DNA from: Glandiceps talaboti
Taxonomy: Eukaryota; Hemichordata; Enteropneusta; Spengelidae
Assembly (NCBI RefSeq): GCF_964340395.1
Contig: NC_135549.1
Span: 31,822,332 to 31,859,831, forward strand
Length of the DNA: 37,500 nucleotides
Direction of reading: 5' to 3'
The position numbers and the translations under genes are program-made. Below, in pieces: positions 11,801 to 22,708 of this stretch. A model generated the notes under the pieces. The model worked only from the letters and a program-made list of their open reading frames with translations. It was not told the origin of the DNA and did no database searches. Position 1 is the stretch's first letter. Each line of letters starts with the position of its first letter.

Positions 11801-12362
11801 TTAGGGCTAAAAAGCCTCAAACTAAAAGTCTATATTTACAAAACGTCTATATCAAGATGATCTCTTCAGTGATATGCAAATTAGGGGCTGATAATGTGGC
11901 TTTTTGGTCAAAAGTCTACCAGTAGTTTAAGATGTATTCTTAATACTATGATCTCATCGATGATATGCAAATTAGGGCTAAAAAGCCTAAAACTAACGGT
12001 CTTTATTTAAAAAAGTCTATAATAAGATGATCCAATCAGTAATATGCAAATTAGTGCCTAAAAATGTGTCTTTATGGTAAAAAATCTATCATTAGTTTAA
12101 GATGTATTCTTGATGTGTTTATCTCATCAGTGATATGCAAATTATGGCTATAAAGACTAAATCTAAGTCTATATTTACAAAAGGTCTATAACACGATCCA
12201 ATCAGTGATATGTAAATTATGATCTAAAAATGTCTTTTTGGTTGTCTATAATTAGATTAAGATGTATTCTTGATATGATAATTTCATCAGTGATATGCAA
12301 ATTAGGGCTAAAAAGACTACAACTAAAAATCTGTAATTACAAAAAGTCTATAACATGATGAT
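8861..12362. repeat. Satellite-like tandem array, ~160-170 bp unit, ~21 copies
   Basis: Each unit has two related halves that share a core: ATCAGTAATATGCAAATTAG followed by TGCCTAATAATGTGTC, and ATCAGTGATATGCAAATTAG followed by GGCTAAAAAGACT. Between them lie TTTTTGGTCAAAA, TCTATCATTAGATTAAGATG and GTCTATAACAAGATGATCC. Unit starts fall near 8999, 9171, 9426, 9580, 9752, 9909, 10065 and so on to 12357. The central units are very alike; those after about 11650 and at the left edge are more diverged, as expected when unequal exchange homogenises the middle. There is no ORF. The octamer ATGCAAAT occurs about twice per unit. The block at 9241-9300 is a hybrid of the two halves. Confidence 0.9.
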
Positions 12363-12889
12363 CCCCGAGCACTGAGCAAGGACCATTAGTTTTTCACCAT
12401 TAGAGTTGTTTTTGTTACATGGGAGGAGTTTTAAAAAAAAGTTTTTATAAGAGAACTACCGTCTCCCTCATTAACCTCTGTAAAAAATAAATAAAATAAT
12501 AGCTGTAAAAATATAACTGGTGTAAACCAAAATGCTCCTGTAGGTTGCAATTGGTTTTGCTAAATTAAAACTGAATCATAAAAGTTTGATTCAATATTTA
12601 TCAATTGAAATTTTGAACAAAAATATTATGGTTTACCACACTTGTGTTTCTCTCTCAATCAGAGATCACAATGTTTAGAAAAGGGAATATAATTCATCCA
12701 GCAAAAGCACTTTTAGTCCCCCAAAGTGAGTGACTATTACAATGGGCTCAGACTTCCAATATCTGATTTCTTTCAAAACTGGCACAAAGGTGACATGTCA
12801 TTCGGAAAATATGCCATATTTGTCATCAAAAATCAATATTTTCTGCATAATTAATCATAAAACAAGCTTTATTTTGAAACCTGGCCTTG
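12363..12889. other. No gene seen
   Basis: AT-rich sequence between the satellite and the foldback element. The outer, more diverged part of the foldback arm may begin here. The 78-codon ORF at 12730 has no support. Confidence 0.5.
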
Positions 12890-14110
12890 AGCTCCCATGG
12901 ACTATACGGGGAAGGTCTGCTGTAAAGTCTGTATGCATATGTCATAAGGTACATGTACATGTATGATATAGGGTATATACTTTTCTAGGCGAGAAGATTT
13001 TGGATAACCCTGCCCATCTAGACTGGTTGATTTTATTTTAATTGTAGTTCAAAATATTGATATATTTTTCAAAATAATTCTTACAATTGCTAAAAGTAAG
13101 ATTTCATTTCTCAAAAAATTAATTATTTTTGATTAGTTTTTAGGTATTACATCATATGAACTACCGTCTGCATGTATTATAGACCTGTATAGTATGTATT
13201 TTGAGTGATACAGTTGGTATAAGAAAGAGTCAGACCATTTTTAGGGTGTGTAGTATGACAACAGTTTGGTTTTTGGGGGTTTCAACATAGCCTCCCTATG
13301 TCATTTCACAAAGAGTTGCCCACCTCATCCTGGGATATATGGTCATGTGAACAAAATTAATGAAAGTGGTTTATTTTGCCAATACTAGTTCAAAGAAGCA
13401 CACTTTAGATAAATTTTCTTTGCCGGCCCTACTATTAAATTCTATCTTAATAACAATAATGATAATAATAATAATAATAACTTTAGGGTAATAATAATAA
13501 CATATAATAAATAATCACTAATAAGTAATAAGTACTAATATAATAAATACTAATGTATGATAAATACTAATATATAATAAATACTAATATATAGTAAATA
13601 AGCACATAATTAGGCACCAATGACTGTTAATTTCTAATTCTCCTTTCATAATTAATTGCACTTAAAGTTGAAATAGTATTGGCATTATGGATTACTCTCA
13701 TTAAACATGTTCATATGACAGGACATCTCTGTGTGAAATGATACTAGGAGGCTTTGCTAAGATTACCAAGCCCTTACTGTTGTCATACTACATACCCAAA
13801 AATGGAGACACTTTCTAATACCAACTTTATAGCACAAAATAGATACTCTACAGATCTATGATAGATACAGGCGGCAGTTTGTACGATGAAATAGCTAAAA
13901 ACTGACCAAATTAATTGTCTTTTGGAAAATGAAATCTCACTTTTAAGAATTGTAATAATGTTTTGAAATTTATAGATTTATTCTAAGCTGCAACTGAAGC
14001 AAAATCTCTCAGTCCAGCTGAGCAGGGTTTTCCAAAGTTTTCCAGCCCAGAAAAGTATACAAAAAAACACTGCTTTCCAGCAGACCTTTCCCACCTATGG
14101 GAGTTGTGCA
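12890..14110. mobile_element. Foldback element: ~500 bp diverged inverted repeats around an AAT-rich spacer
   Basis: The left arm (about 12890-13430) matches the reverse complement of the right arm (about 13620-14110). Shared blocks include GGAAGGTCTGCTG, TATACTTTTCT, AACCCTGC, GTAGTATGACAACAGT, TCATTTCACA and TGCCAATACTA. By eye identity is about 70%, so it is old. The spacer at 13440-13600 is made of AAT and TAATAAATACTAATATA repeats. No transposase is visible. Confidence 0.65.
13440..13600. repeat. (AAT)n and TAATAAATACTA-type simple repeat
   Basis: Imperfect trinucleotide run followed by about five ATACTAATATA(T/A)AATAA units. It forms the loop of the foldback element. Confidence 0.85.
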
Positions 14111-14637
14111 ACCCCCCCCCCCCCCCTCCCATATTACTTCTGCAAAAAAAATTTAATTCTCTGAGATAGGACAAAAATACACATTTTGATAACACATACA
14201 AATTCTACCCACTTTATGCAACTTTAGTCCGTTATTATTTCATAATCAATTTAATAGTATAAAAATGTTTTTGCTTGACTTATTCTCATTGGCTTTTCTA
14301 ACCATTGGGGTCGATTTTTCAGGGAGAAACAGTAGAACAATAAAAAATCAATTAATTATACTGTATTTGCAAATTTATACACACAGTTCTTTCTTTATAG
14401 TGGTTTCTCAAACCTGGGCAAGTTTACCTTCATCAAGATTTGATTTCTTCCTTTCACCCCATTTCATAAAAAAATATTGTCTACAAATTATAACCTTGAA
14501 AATTTAATATCAACCATATGGGAGCACTTTGGTAAATGTAATTTATATTGAATGTATTTTTTCATTATTTTATTAAATAAAACACAATATATTAACCAAA
14601 CTGTATTAATACAATTTCCATGCAAGTTTATTTTCAG
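14111..14637. other. No gene seen
   Basis: AT-rich stretch after the foldback element. The 80-codon ORF at 14265-14507 is hydrophobic but has no promoter, splice or motif support. Confidence 0.45.
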
Positions 14638-15043
14638 GAAGCCAGGCTCGACAAAGATGGACAAATGATGGAAAATGTGAGTCAAAAAACTTTCTTTTTA
14701 ATATTTAATATGTTTATACATTTAAAGTTAGATTTAGAAACTTTATTTCTATTTGATTGTCATGTCTGCAATATAAAATAAATTTAGAAAATAATATAAT
14801 TGCATTGTGAATACTTCAATTCTTATACTCTTTCTTAAATTTCTTTCTTTTAGCCTGTGGTGATAAGAAGACCCAAGACTGATCGATGTATTTGATTATT
14901 ACGATACTGATGTGTATTTTGCATTTATGTATATCTATTAAAATGTAATTTATGTATTGAAATGTATTTTTAAGTTATTTTATTAGTAGAACTTTTGGAG
15001 GAGTTTAGAAGAACAGAAAAACAGTTTCAGACATCAGCACCAA
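14638..15043 (+). CDS. Possible short exons of an unidentified plus-strand gene
   Basis: Three short segments have good splice borders. At 14638-14676 the acceptor TTTTCAG and donor GTGAGT enclose EARLDKDGQMMEN. A second acceptor, CTTTTAG near 14854, would continue it in phase 0 to PVVIRRPKTDRCI and a stop. At 14987-15043 a 57 bp phase 1-1 segment between ATTAG and GTAAGT reads ELLEEFRRTEKQFQTSAP. The three do not join into one consistent model and I recognise no domain. Treat them as candidates only. Confidence 0.2.
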
Positions 15044-15059
15044 GTAAGTTTTTTGAGTT

Positions 15060-16280
15060 TTTTTAGTTTGTATGGCTGCATGAGTGATGGCTCTTTTAAC
15101 TATCCCACCTCACCCCTTCCAACATACGTACATCAAATACACTATCATTTTTGCGTCTCCGGCACCAATTGTCATATCTGCGCCATCATCTACCTCGCGT
15201 TTCGGTCCGCTGTCTTCGCTGCACATGATCATATTATGACATATATTACATATTGACATACACAAACAGCACTCCTCGATTTTTGTTATCCCTTTCCGTA
15301 CGTCTGGTTTCTTGTGGATTTTGGTTTTCTCTGACTAGGTGGGTCTCTAGGGTTGATTACTTTGTTGTTTGGTTGGTTGGCGTTGGTTGGTTGGTTGGTT
15401 GGTCGGTTGGTCGGTTGGTTGGTTGGTTGGCAATGGTTCGTTGGTTAGTCCTTTGTAGGTTTTACATATTTTTCACTTGCTGTCTATGGCCTTAATCTCT
15501 CATACCAACACACATAAACCTCACAAACCTCCGCCGTGTCGCCGCCATCTCTATTACTGCCGTGTCGCCATCTTTATTTGCCATCACCGTTGTGCGTCAT
15601 ATTCATTACAACAATACAATAAAGTCCCCCATTCATTTTAACTTTCTGTATGTATGTTTGTATGGTTTAGAGTTATAATGGCACATTCCATTATAACTCT
15701 TCATATTCGCAGTCAAGCATGTGCATGTATGTTAACCCTCTCCCCCCCCCCAAAAAAAAAGTATGTGTCCTTGTATGGTGATTCAAATTGGCAACAAAGA
15801 ATTGCTTGGCAGCGATGACACCCCTAGCATTGACTAGATAATATGGATTTTAGAGTAATCAATTTTCAATGCGGCCTAAATTCAACTGCATACAGAGCTC
15901 AGTAGAGAGCTATCAAACATTTAATCCTCTTTTTATCAGGGGGGTGGGTTGGTCAATTTCACTACAAACATTCAAATTAAACTCTCAAATCCAGGGGACC
16001 ATATAGCCAGAATTACCATACGAGTATGACTACATTCTCAGTCTAAATAATTGTTGGCATAAAAATGCTACTAATGACTGAGTGAATTTAAGGTACTGTC
16101 GTCTTTAGTGTATCCATGGCAGTGTATTTCAAGGCAATATCTATTATATGGTACGTCTACAGAATATCAAGTATACATCACTTACACCTAAAAGCTATGA
16201 ATGGTAAGCGTCATCTAGAAGTTCTTTACTTATATTTGCTGTTCATCTACAATTGATCTGTGCTGTCATGAACACAGATG
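15060..16280 (+). repeat. Local duplication, copy 1
   Basis: Shares ordered blocks with 17760-18915: GAGTTATAATGGCAC, CAAAGAATTGCTTGGCAGC, ATGA(C/T)ACCCCTAGCATTG, ACTAGATAATATGGA, a C-run plus A-run, and ATATCAAGT(A/G)TACATCAC. A GGTT-rich stretch at 15370-15432 is specific to this copy. No convincing ORF. Both copies lie in the same orientation 2.7 kb apart, so this is either an old segmental duplication or two copies of one mobile element. Confidence 0.75.
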
Positions 16281-16559
16281 AAAAGTGATGTAGCCTCAAA
16301 TATTCATCTGAAAGTTGTTCATAAACTGATACATTTCCATCAAGTCTTCATCAAAGACAGTCTTCAATATTTCAACTTACTAGCCAAGTCAAATTCAGAA
16401 TTTTTTATGACAAATATGGCCAATATTTTGTCATCATTGCAAAGGTCACAAAACAAAGCAATGACAAGGTCTCAATGCTCATTATAAATAAAATGGGTAT
16501 TAAGTCATTTAATTTAGGTTTCTATGTATTAAGCTACCAGACTGAGCTTGTGCACAAAA

Positions 16560-16740
16560 TGTGAAGTTTATTTTTTTGACATTTGTGCCAGGCTTGGTTG
16601 AAATTGGTCTATGCATCTCTGCTGTATACTGTGCACTATGATTAATGTTTGGCTATTTGACCTTGAAGATACAGGTCGAGGTCAAAGGTCAAGGTCTCAG
16701 AAAGACCATTATCAATAATATGGATATGGATAATATAACA
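16560..16740 (+). repeat. Dispersed repeat with AGGTCA motifs, copy 1
   Basis: Contains TGACATTTGTGCCA, TATTTGACCT and an AGGTCA cluster ending AAGGTCTCA. The same words recur at 24650-24800, though in different order or spacing. At 16679-16691 two AGGTCA half-sites with a 1-bp spacer form a perfect DR1-type site. Confidence 0.5.
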
Positions 16741-16771
16741 CTCAAAGTGGGTCACTATTACACTTCAATAA

Positions 16772-17443
16772 TAGCACCCGGTATTAAATAGCACTATTGA
16801 AAGAAATGTGGGAATTGAATACTAGCATCCATTATTAAATAGCACTATTGCAAGACATGTGGGAATTGAATACTAGCACTCGGTATTAAATAGCACTATT
16901 GCAAGACATGTGGGAATTGAATACTAGCATCCATTATTAAATAGCACTACTGCAAGAAATGTGGGAATTGAATACTAGCACTTGGTATTAAATAGCACTA
17001 TTGCAAGACATGTGGGAATTGAATACCAGCACCTGGTATTAAATAGCACTATTGCAAGAAATGTGGGAATTGAATAATAGCACCCGGTATTAAATAGCAC
17101 TATTGCAAGAAATGTGGGAATTGAATACTAGCAACCGGTATTAAATAGCACTATTGCAAGAAATGTGGGAATTGAATACTAGCACCCGGTATTAAATAGC
17201 ACTATTGCAAGAAATGTGGGAATTGAATACTAGCAACCGGTATTAAATAGCGCTATTGCAAGAAATGTGGGAATTGAATACTAGCACCCGATATTAAATA
17301 GCACTATTGCAAGAAATGTGGGAATTGAATACTAGCACCCGGTATTAAATAGCACTATTGCAAGATATGTGGGAATTGAATACTAGCACCCGGTATTAAA
17401 TAGCACTATTGCAAGAAATGTGGGAATTGAATACTAGCAACCG
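16772..17443 (+). repeat. 51 bp minisatellite, ~13 copies
   Basis: The unit runs TAGCACCCGGTATTAAATAG, CACTATTGCAAGAAATGTGG, GAATTGAATAC. Starts are exactly 51 bp apart (for example 17181 and 17232). Variation is mostly in the CACCCGG segment (CATCCAT, CACTTGG, CAACCGG), with near-identical remainders. The array ends abruptly in a fragment of the piggyBac-like family at 17444. Confidence 0.95.
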
Positions 17444-17620
17444 TTCAAGTTGTACTTAAAAATAGTGACCCCCCCCCCCCCTGCAATTCATCCACAAAAC
17501 AATCCCCCCCCCCCCTGACAAATATAAAAACACAATGTCCTGCCCATCTGTTGACAGGAAACACTCTTTTTGTTCACGCACACTGCATATATAGTTAATT
17601 TTACATGTTACATTTTCAGT
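17444..17620 (-). mobile_element. Fragment of the 1767-4180 transposon family, inverted
   Basis: Its reverse complement matches about 3930-4130 of the piggyBac-like element. Shared words include CTGAAAATGTAACAT, TTGTCAACAGATGG, GTGGATGAATTGCAG, the two G runs and TCACTATTTTTAAGTACAAC. The terminal TTAA end is missing; the 51 bp array sits where it should be. Confidence 0.75.
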
Positions 17621-17759
17621 AATTTTAATTTTTATACTATTTTTTTATAACATTAGCATGGAACTATAACAAAACAATAGATGGTTACAAAGGCCAAAGA
17701 AAATGATTATCAAAATCTTGTGAAATTAAAATGCTTTTACTTTTCTAAGTATGAATGAA

Positions 17760-18915
17760 TGAATGAGTGACTGTTGTTCTTATAACCCCCTCTCCAACCT
17801 ACACATTTCAAATACTACCCGTATTTTCATCATCATCGCCATCAACTACCTCACGCCTCGGTCCTTTTTTGCCATCACTACGCATGACCACATATTACAT
17901 ATACACAAACGGTTCATCTTTTTTCTTTTTCTTCTCATTTTGGGTTGTCCTCAGGTTAGGTTAGGTCAGAGGGTCGGTAGTTTGGATTATTTTCACTTGC
18001 CTGGCTATGGACTTTCTCTCATACTTAACATCCACAGACACAAATTTCGCACTTCCACCACTGTCACCAATTTCACCACGTCTCCGTTTGCATTCATCAT
18101 CTTCGCTGCGTCTTCATCTGCATTCGCCATCCTTCCCGCGTCTCCACCTGCATTCGTCATGTTCGCCCTGTGTCATATTCAAGTTATTTTTACACCAACA
18201 CCAACACAAACTATAGGTTTTCATGTTTGAGAGTTATAATGGCACCATACCCTCATAACTCCTCACTATTGGCTGTCAAGCATTGTGAGTGTGTGTATTA
18301 AACTTGCCCCCCCCAAAAAAAAAAAAATAAATAAATAAATAAATAAATAAAAGTAATAAATAAAAATAAAGGAAAAACTACATGTGGCCTATTGTATATA
18401 AAAGGGTATGTATGGCAACTCAAAGGAAGCGACAAAGAATTGCTTGGCAGCAATGATACCCCTAGCATTGACTAGATAATATGGACGTTAGATTCAATAT
18501 TTCATCATGCGCCACATTTCAACAGAGCTCAGTGAAGTTCTACCAACCCTGTACATCATATCATTGGGATTAGGAATGGACAATAAAAATATCAAGGATC
18601 TAACGTTCAGGGGACTTTTTTGCCCGACTTGCCATATCATAACGGTACTCGGTATATACCAGTTAATCTAGATGAATGAAATAAATGAAATAAAATATAC
18701 CATAAGTTCTATAAATAGTCTATACATATAATGACCAACTGAAAGTACTATCGTCTGGCTTTTGTGGCTGTCATTCAAGGCAATTTCTATTACATCTACA
18801 AGATATCAAGTGTACATCACCTACATCTGACGGCTTAGAGTGTTAAGTGTCTTCTCTAGGGTACTTACTTTTTATTATTCGTCTACATTTGATCATGATG
18901 TGTGATGATGATGAA
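17760..18915 (+). repeat. Local duplication, copy 2
   Basis: Partner of 15060-16280. The 155-codon ORF at 17763-18230 lies in this block. It is not preserved in copy 1, so it is probably not a gene. An A-rich (AAAT)n run at 18314-18362 follows the shared C run. Confidence 0.75.
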
Positions 18916-18923
18916 CGTAAGTG

Positions 18924-19020
18924 TAGTCTGTAAGGTACGCCGTGATGGGGCGCCCTCACACTTCAGCCAACCCCTCCCACGCCGGTGAGGGCGGAACGTC
19001 AGGACGTATCTTACAGTCTA
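18924..19020. mobile_element. 97 bp MITE with 36 bp terminal inverted repeats and 9 bp target duplication
   Basis: The outer ends are TAGTCTGTAAGGTACG (left) and its inverted partner TAGACTGTAAGATACG (right). The repeat extends inwards to CGCCCTCAC on both sides and matches at 28 of 36 positions around a 25 bp loop. The flanks are identical: ACGTAAGTG at 18915-18923 and at 19021-19029. A 9 bp duplication points to a Mutator-like origin. The target lies in degenerate AATGACACACAT repeats. Confidence 0.8.
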
Positions 19021-19141
19021 ACGTAAGTGACACACAAAATTAATTATGTATGCGTAAGAGCAAATGACACACATCTTATGGCAAATGACTAGCGTATGGA
19101 AATAAATGACACACATAAGGCAAGTAATGCACGTATGACCA

Positions 19142-19351
19142 CAGGGGCGTGTAATATTTCTTAGATTGTTGTTTTCCTGGTCTACAGACTAGATATAACA
19201 ACCTTTTGACTATATATTCCTACCTGTAAGTAAGGAAAAAACATTTCCGCTACTTTAGAGATTGACACATTTGTAGCAGCAGGATTCGTACGATATTTTC
19301 CTAAGAAAACGGCGATCCAGGGCGGCAATCTAAGCAATAATACGTGCCCTG
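19142..19351. mobile_element. ~210 bp MITE, hAT-like ends
   Basis: The left end CAGGGGCGTGTAATATTTCT and the right end, inverted CAGGGCACGTATTATTGCTT, both run on into TAGATTG. Starting with CAGGG is typical of hAT elements, which leave an 8 bp duplication. I see no convincing duplication here. It interrupts a degenerate run of AATGACACACATAAGGC repeats (19020-19420). Confidence 0.5.
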
Positions 19352-20164
19352 TGCTCGTGACTATAAATGACGCACACACAAGGCGAATGATGCACACATG
19401 ACAATAAATCTAAATGACACACATGACTACATGAGATGACTACATGCGATATGACTACATGAGGTGACTACATGCGATGTGACTACATGAGATGACTACA
19501 TGCGATATGACTACATGAGATGACTACATGCGATATGACTACATGAGGTGACTACATGCGATGTGACTACATGAGATGACTACATGCGATATGACTACAT
19601 TAGATGACTACATGCAATACTGCGATGCGAGATGATGACATGATATGCGGCGATTTTGTAATGACGTTATGCCATTCGTAGATTATTCAATATGCATAAG
19701 GGGTAGACCATTCGATATCCTGGGGGGCTTGGAAGATTGGTGGAGAGTCATTATTTTTTTCCCACCTGCTTGCCTGAGAATTATTTTTTTTCTCCTTTTC
19801 CTATGCTGGCAACTTTTTTTTTCTTTGCTTCTTTGAGATATCCGGATTTTTTTTACGTCAATGTTGAACACCTACATTTGTTGCCACAATTTTCTGTTTG
19901 GTTTTGGCACACGGTAATAGAGAGAGTAAAAAGATGCTGTTCTATCACACACATATTATATTTAAAAAACTACATATTTCATACATGTTTGATTTTCAAT
20001 TAAATAAGCATGCCATGGTATGGTGACACACTGAAAATACAAATCGGAAACTTGATTGGTGAGCTCAAACATTCAGATAGACCGGTCAGTTTCTCCAGAT
20101 TGGGGGATGGGGGGGGGGGTGTCAGTGTTTTTTTTCCATTGGGCCGACAAAAAGTCACTGACCC

Positions 20165-20800
20165 CCCCCCCCTGAATAAAGTTTCATAGCATCTGACAGT
20201 AAGTTGTAGAGGGAAGAGCTTTGAGACTGGGATATGTCCACCTCTTGTGCGAGTGTCTGTGAATTGGGGGGGGGGGGTTCTAGCCGGTCTCCCCCTAGAA
20301 AACGGCCTGGATGATTTTTACTTCTAAAGGCAATGTTTAGGCTATTCACAGACACTTTCAGACAATAATTTACAAATTTTACAAGACAGCTCTAACATGT
20401 AAAAAGCAACTCTGTGAGGTTGAAACATTTTTGAAATAAATTTTCATAGCATCTTGACAGTAAGAGTTGGAGGAAAGAACTTTGATTTGAGACTGGAACA
20501 TGTCTACCTCTTACGGGGGGTTCTCGGGGGTCCCCCTAGAAGCCCTCGAGGTTTTTTTAATTCTCAAGCAATGTTTAGGCTATTCACAGACACTTTCAGA
20601 CAATAATTTGCAAGCTTTACAAGACAGCTCTAACATGTAAAAAGCAACTACACATGGTTGAAACATTTTTGAAATAAAATTTCATAGCATCTTGACAGTA
20701 AGAGGGAAGAACTTTGATTTGAGGCTTGGACATGTCTACCTCTTATGGGGGGGGGGTCCTAGGGGATCTCCCCTAGAAGCTTTTCAAGTTTTTTTTTACC
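20165..20800 (+). repeat. ~250 bp tandem repeat, ~2.6 copies
   Basis: TTTCATAGCATCTTGACAGT-type starts occur near 20180, 20442 and 20680. Each is followed by a G run, CCCCTAGAAG, then GCAATGTTTAGGCTATTCAC and GACAGCTCTAACATGTAAAA. It is located in the centre of the inverted-repeat element. Confidence 0.85.
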
Positions 20801-21700
20801 AATTTTTGTGAATCTTATTGTTGGTTTAACGAATGAGTGGCCTCTGGGGTGATGGAGTCCAAGACCCCCCCCCCCCCGCCAGATCTGCAGTTTTTTGTTT
20901 CTATTTAGGCGATTTTTAGGTTATTCATAGCCTCTGAGATATATATTGCCAAACATCGAAAAGCTAAAGTAAATGTAACTTTTTACATAAGTTTTCCATG
21001 TTATAAAAGTGGGCCTGTAACATTGGTATAGGGTCATTGATATTGCATTTATAGTAAAGTTACTGATGTGTTAGAGCACTTTAGGAGGTCATACCTAGTG
21101 TACAATATAAACTTGAATTTGAGTTGTGGTGTCGATACATGTAGTGTCTGAAATAGGAAGTATAGCATCCCTTTTGACAAATTCATACTGAAGAGACTAG
21201 AACAATTTAGATTAAGTTCTTTTATAAACTATCCAATAGTATGAAGGTTACCATTACAAAACCTTCAAGTTCACTTTTGCCCCAAAGTGTAAGATAAGTG
21301 AAGCACTGATTGTGAAACAGCCAAACACTTACATGGCATGTTCTGTAACTAGTGTTATAGCTAGGTAATACATGTATTATATGTATATTTTTTATGTATA
21401 GTTATGTTTGAACCCTTACATGAAGTAATATTTAAACCATTTATGAAAGAAACAGAGACAAGAACAAATATTATATGTACCACAGGCTAACGAAACTGAC
21501 TGGTCCCTGACATGTGTTTGAAACTGTTTGTCATGATTTGACAAGTGTCCTGGTTGGAGAGGTACGAGCAATTTGAACAGTATACTCGAACCTGTGCATC
21601 ATTTCCCTGCCAAGACATTTTTTTTCTAGCAGCAGTGGTCCATCTTTTTTTTCCATAACCCTCTCATATCCGGATTTTTTTTTCAAGCAAATCCATTTGG
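20801..21700. other. Rest of the inverted-repeat element's centre; no gene seen
   Basis: AT-rich with C and G runs at 20868-20881 and homopolymer T runs near the right arm. The 76-codon minus ORF at 21531-21761 translates those runs and the arm. Confidence 0.5.
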
Positions 21701-22272
21701 CATTTTTTTTCCCCCAAAATCTTCCAAGCCCTCCCCCCCCCCAGGATATCAAATGGTCCACCTCTTACCACGTGCAACATGCTGAGGAGTACTCCCTAGC
21801 CTGTTTCATATTAATACTCGTATTATGCGTATTGAATAATCTACGAATGGCATAACGTCATTACAAAATCGCCGCATATCATGTCATCATCGCAGTATTG
21901 CATATAGTCATCTCATGTAGTCATGTCGCATGTAGTCATCTCATGTAGTCATATCGCATGTAGTCATCTCATGTAGTCATATCGCATGTAGTCATCTCAT
22001 GTAGTCACATCGCATGTAGTCACCTCATGTAGTCATATCGCATGTAGTCATCTCATGTAGTCATATCGCATGTAGTCATCTCATGTAGTCACATCGCATG
22101 TAGTCATATCGCATGTAGTCACCTCATGTAGTCATATCGCATATAGTCATATCGCATATAGTCATTGCAGTATTGCATATAGTCATTGTAGTATTGCATA
22201 TAGTCATTGCAGTATTGCATATAGTCATTGCAGTATTGTATTTTCGAATATTGGCAGGCATTCTACGCCATA

Positions 22273-22708
22273 ACATGTGTTTTACGTAAGGTTGAACCAC
22301 AGGTTAGTAACGTAACTCGTGTAACATGGGTAGACAGGTAAGTGTGATAATACTAAGCCGTGTGTTAAAAGATCAAAGTTACTTCCTCTATAACACTATC
22401 AATCCAACCCAATCTAATAATTTTAATATATCCATGCATCAATATAACATGAAATGGAAAAAATAAGTTATATACATAACTAAAGAAATTAAGACAGAGT
22501 TGATTTTTGAAATATTCATTTCTAGCCATAGATTAGTATTTTAAAGATCTTCGAAAGATGTGGTACTTTTCTTCCTAAATCTTTTGTCTGTCCCGATAAA
22601 ACATACAGATTTTCTTTAACAATATATAGAATGTACAAGTAAACCATTGCATACAATATATTTGCAATTGTTACTGAAAATCCCGATAAAGATTGAGTTT
22701 TTGTGTGC
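22273..22708. other. No gene seen
   Basis: AT-rich spacer between the inverted-repeat element and the 57 bp repeats. Confidence 0.5.

Larger units (their letters stand above)
19421..22272. mobile_element. Large inverted-repeat (foldback-like) element with minisatellite arms
   Basis: The left arm (19421-19745) consists of GACTACATGAGATGACTACA-type minisatellite followed by a unique segment: TATGCGGCGATTTTGTAATG, ACGTTATGCCATTCGTAGAT, GATATCCTGGGGGG and GGCTTGGAAGATT. The right arm (about 21705-22272) carries all of this in reverse complement and order, with about 60 bp extra near 21780, and a longer array. The right outer end matches the solo copy at 4792. The 1.95 kb centre has a 250 bp tandem repeat and no transposase. 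The architecture recalls Foldback/Galileo-type elements, whose arms also contain tandem repeats; that relationship is inference. Confidence 0.7.

Noticed and set aside
8900-12300. CACTGATGAGATAAAC on the minus strand of every satellite unit, as a possible ribozyme
   Set aside because: CTGATGA is present but no GAAA box or pairing stem II follows. The match is chance, multiplied by the array.
17763-18230. 155-codon plus-strand ORF
   Set aside because: It lies in a duplicated repeat block, the frame is not kept in copy 1, and two other frames are open too.
19421-19628. CRISPR-like direct repeats
   Set aside because: The units are contiguous with no unique spacers, and the context is an animal genome. 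This is a minisatellite.
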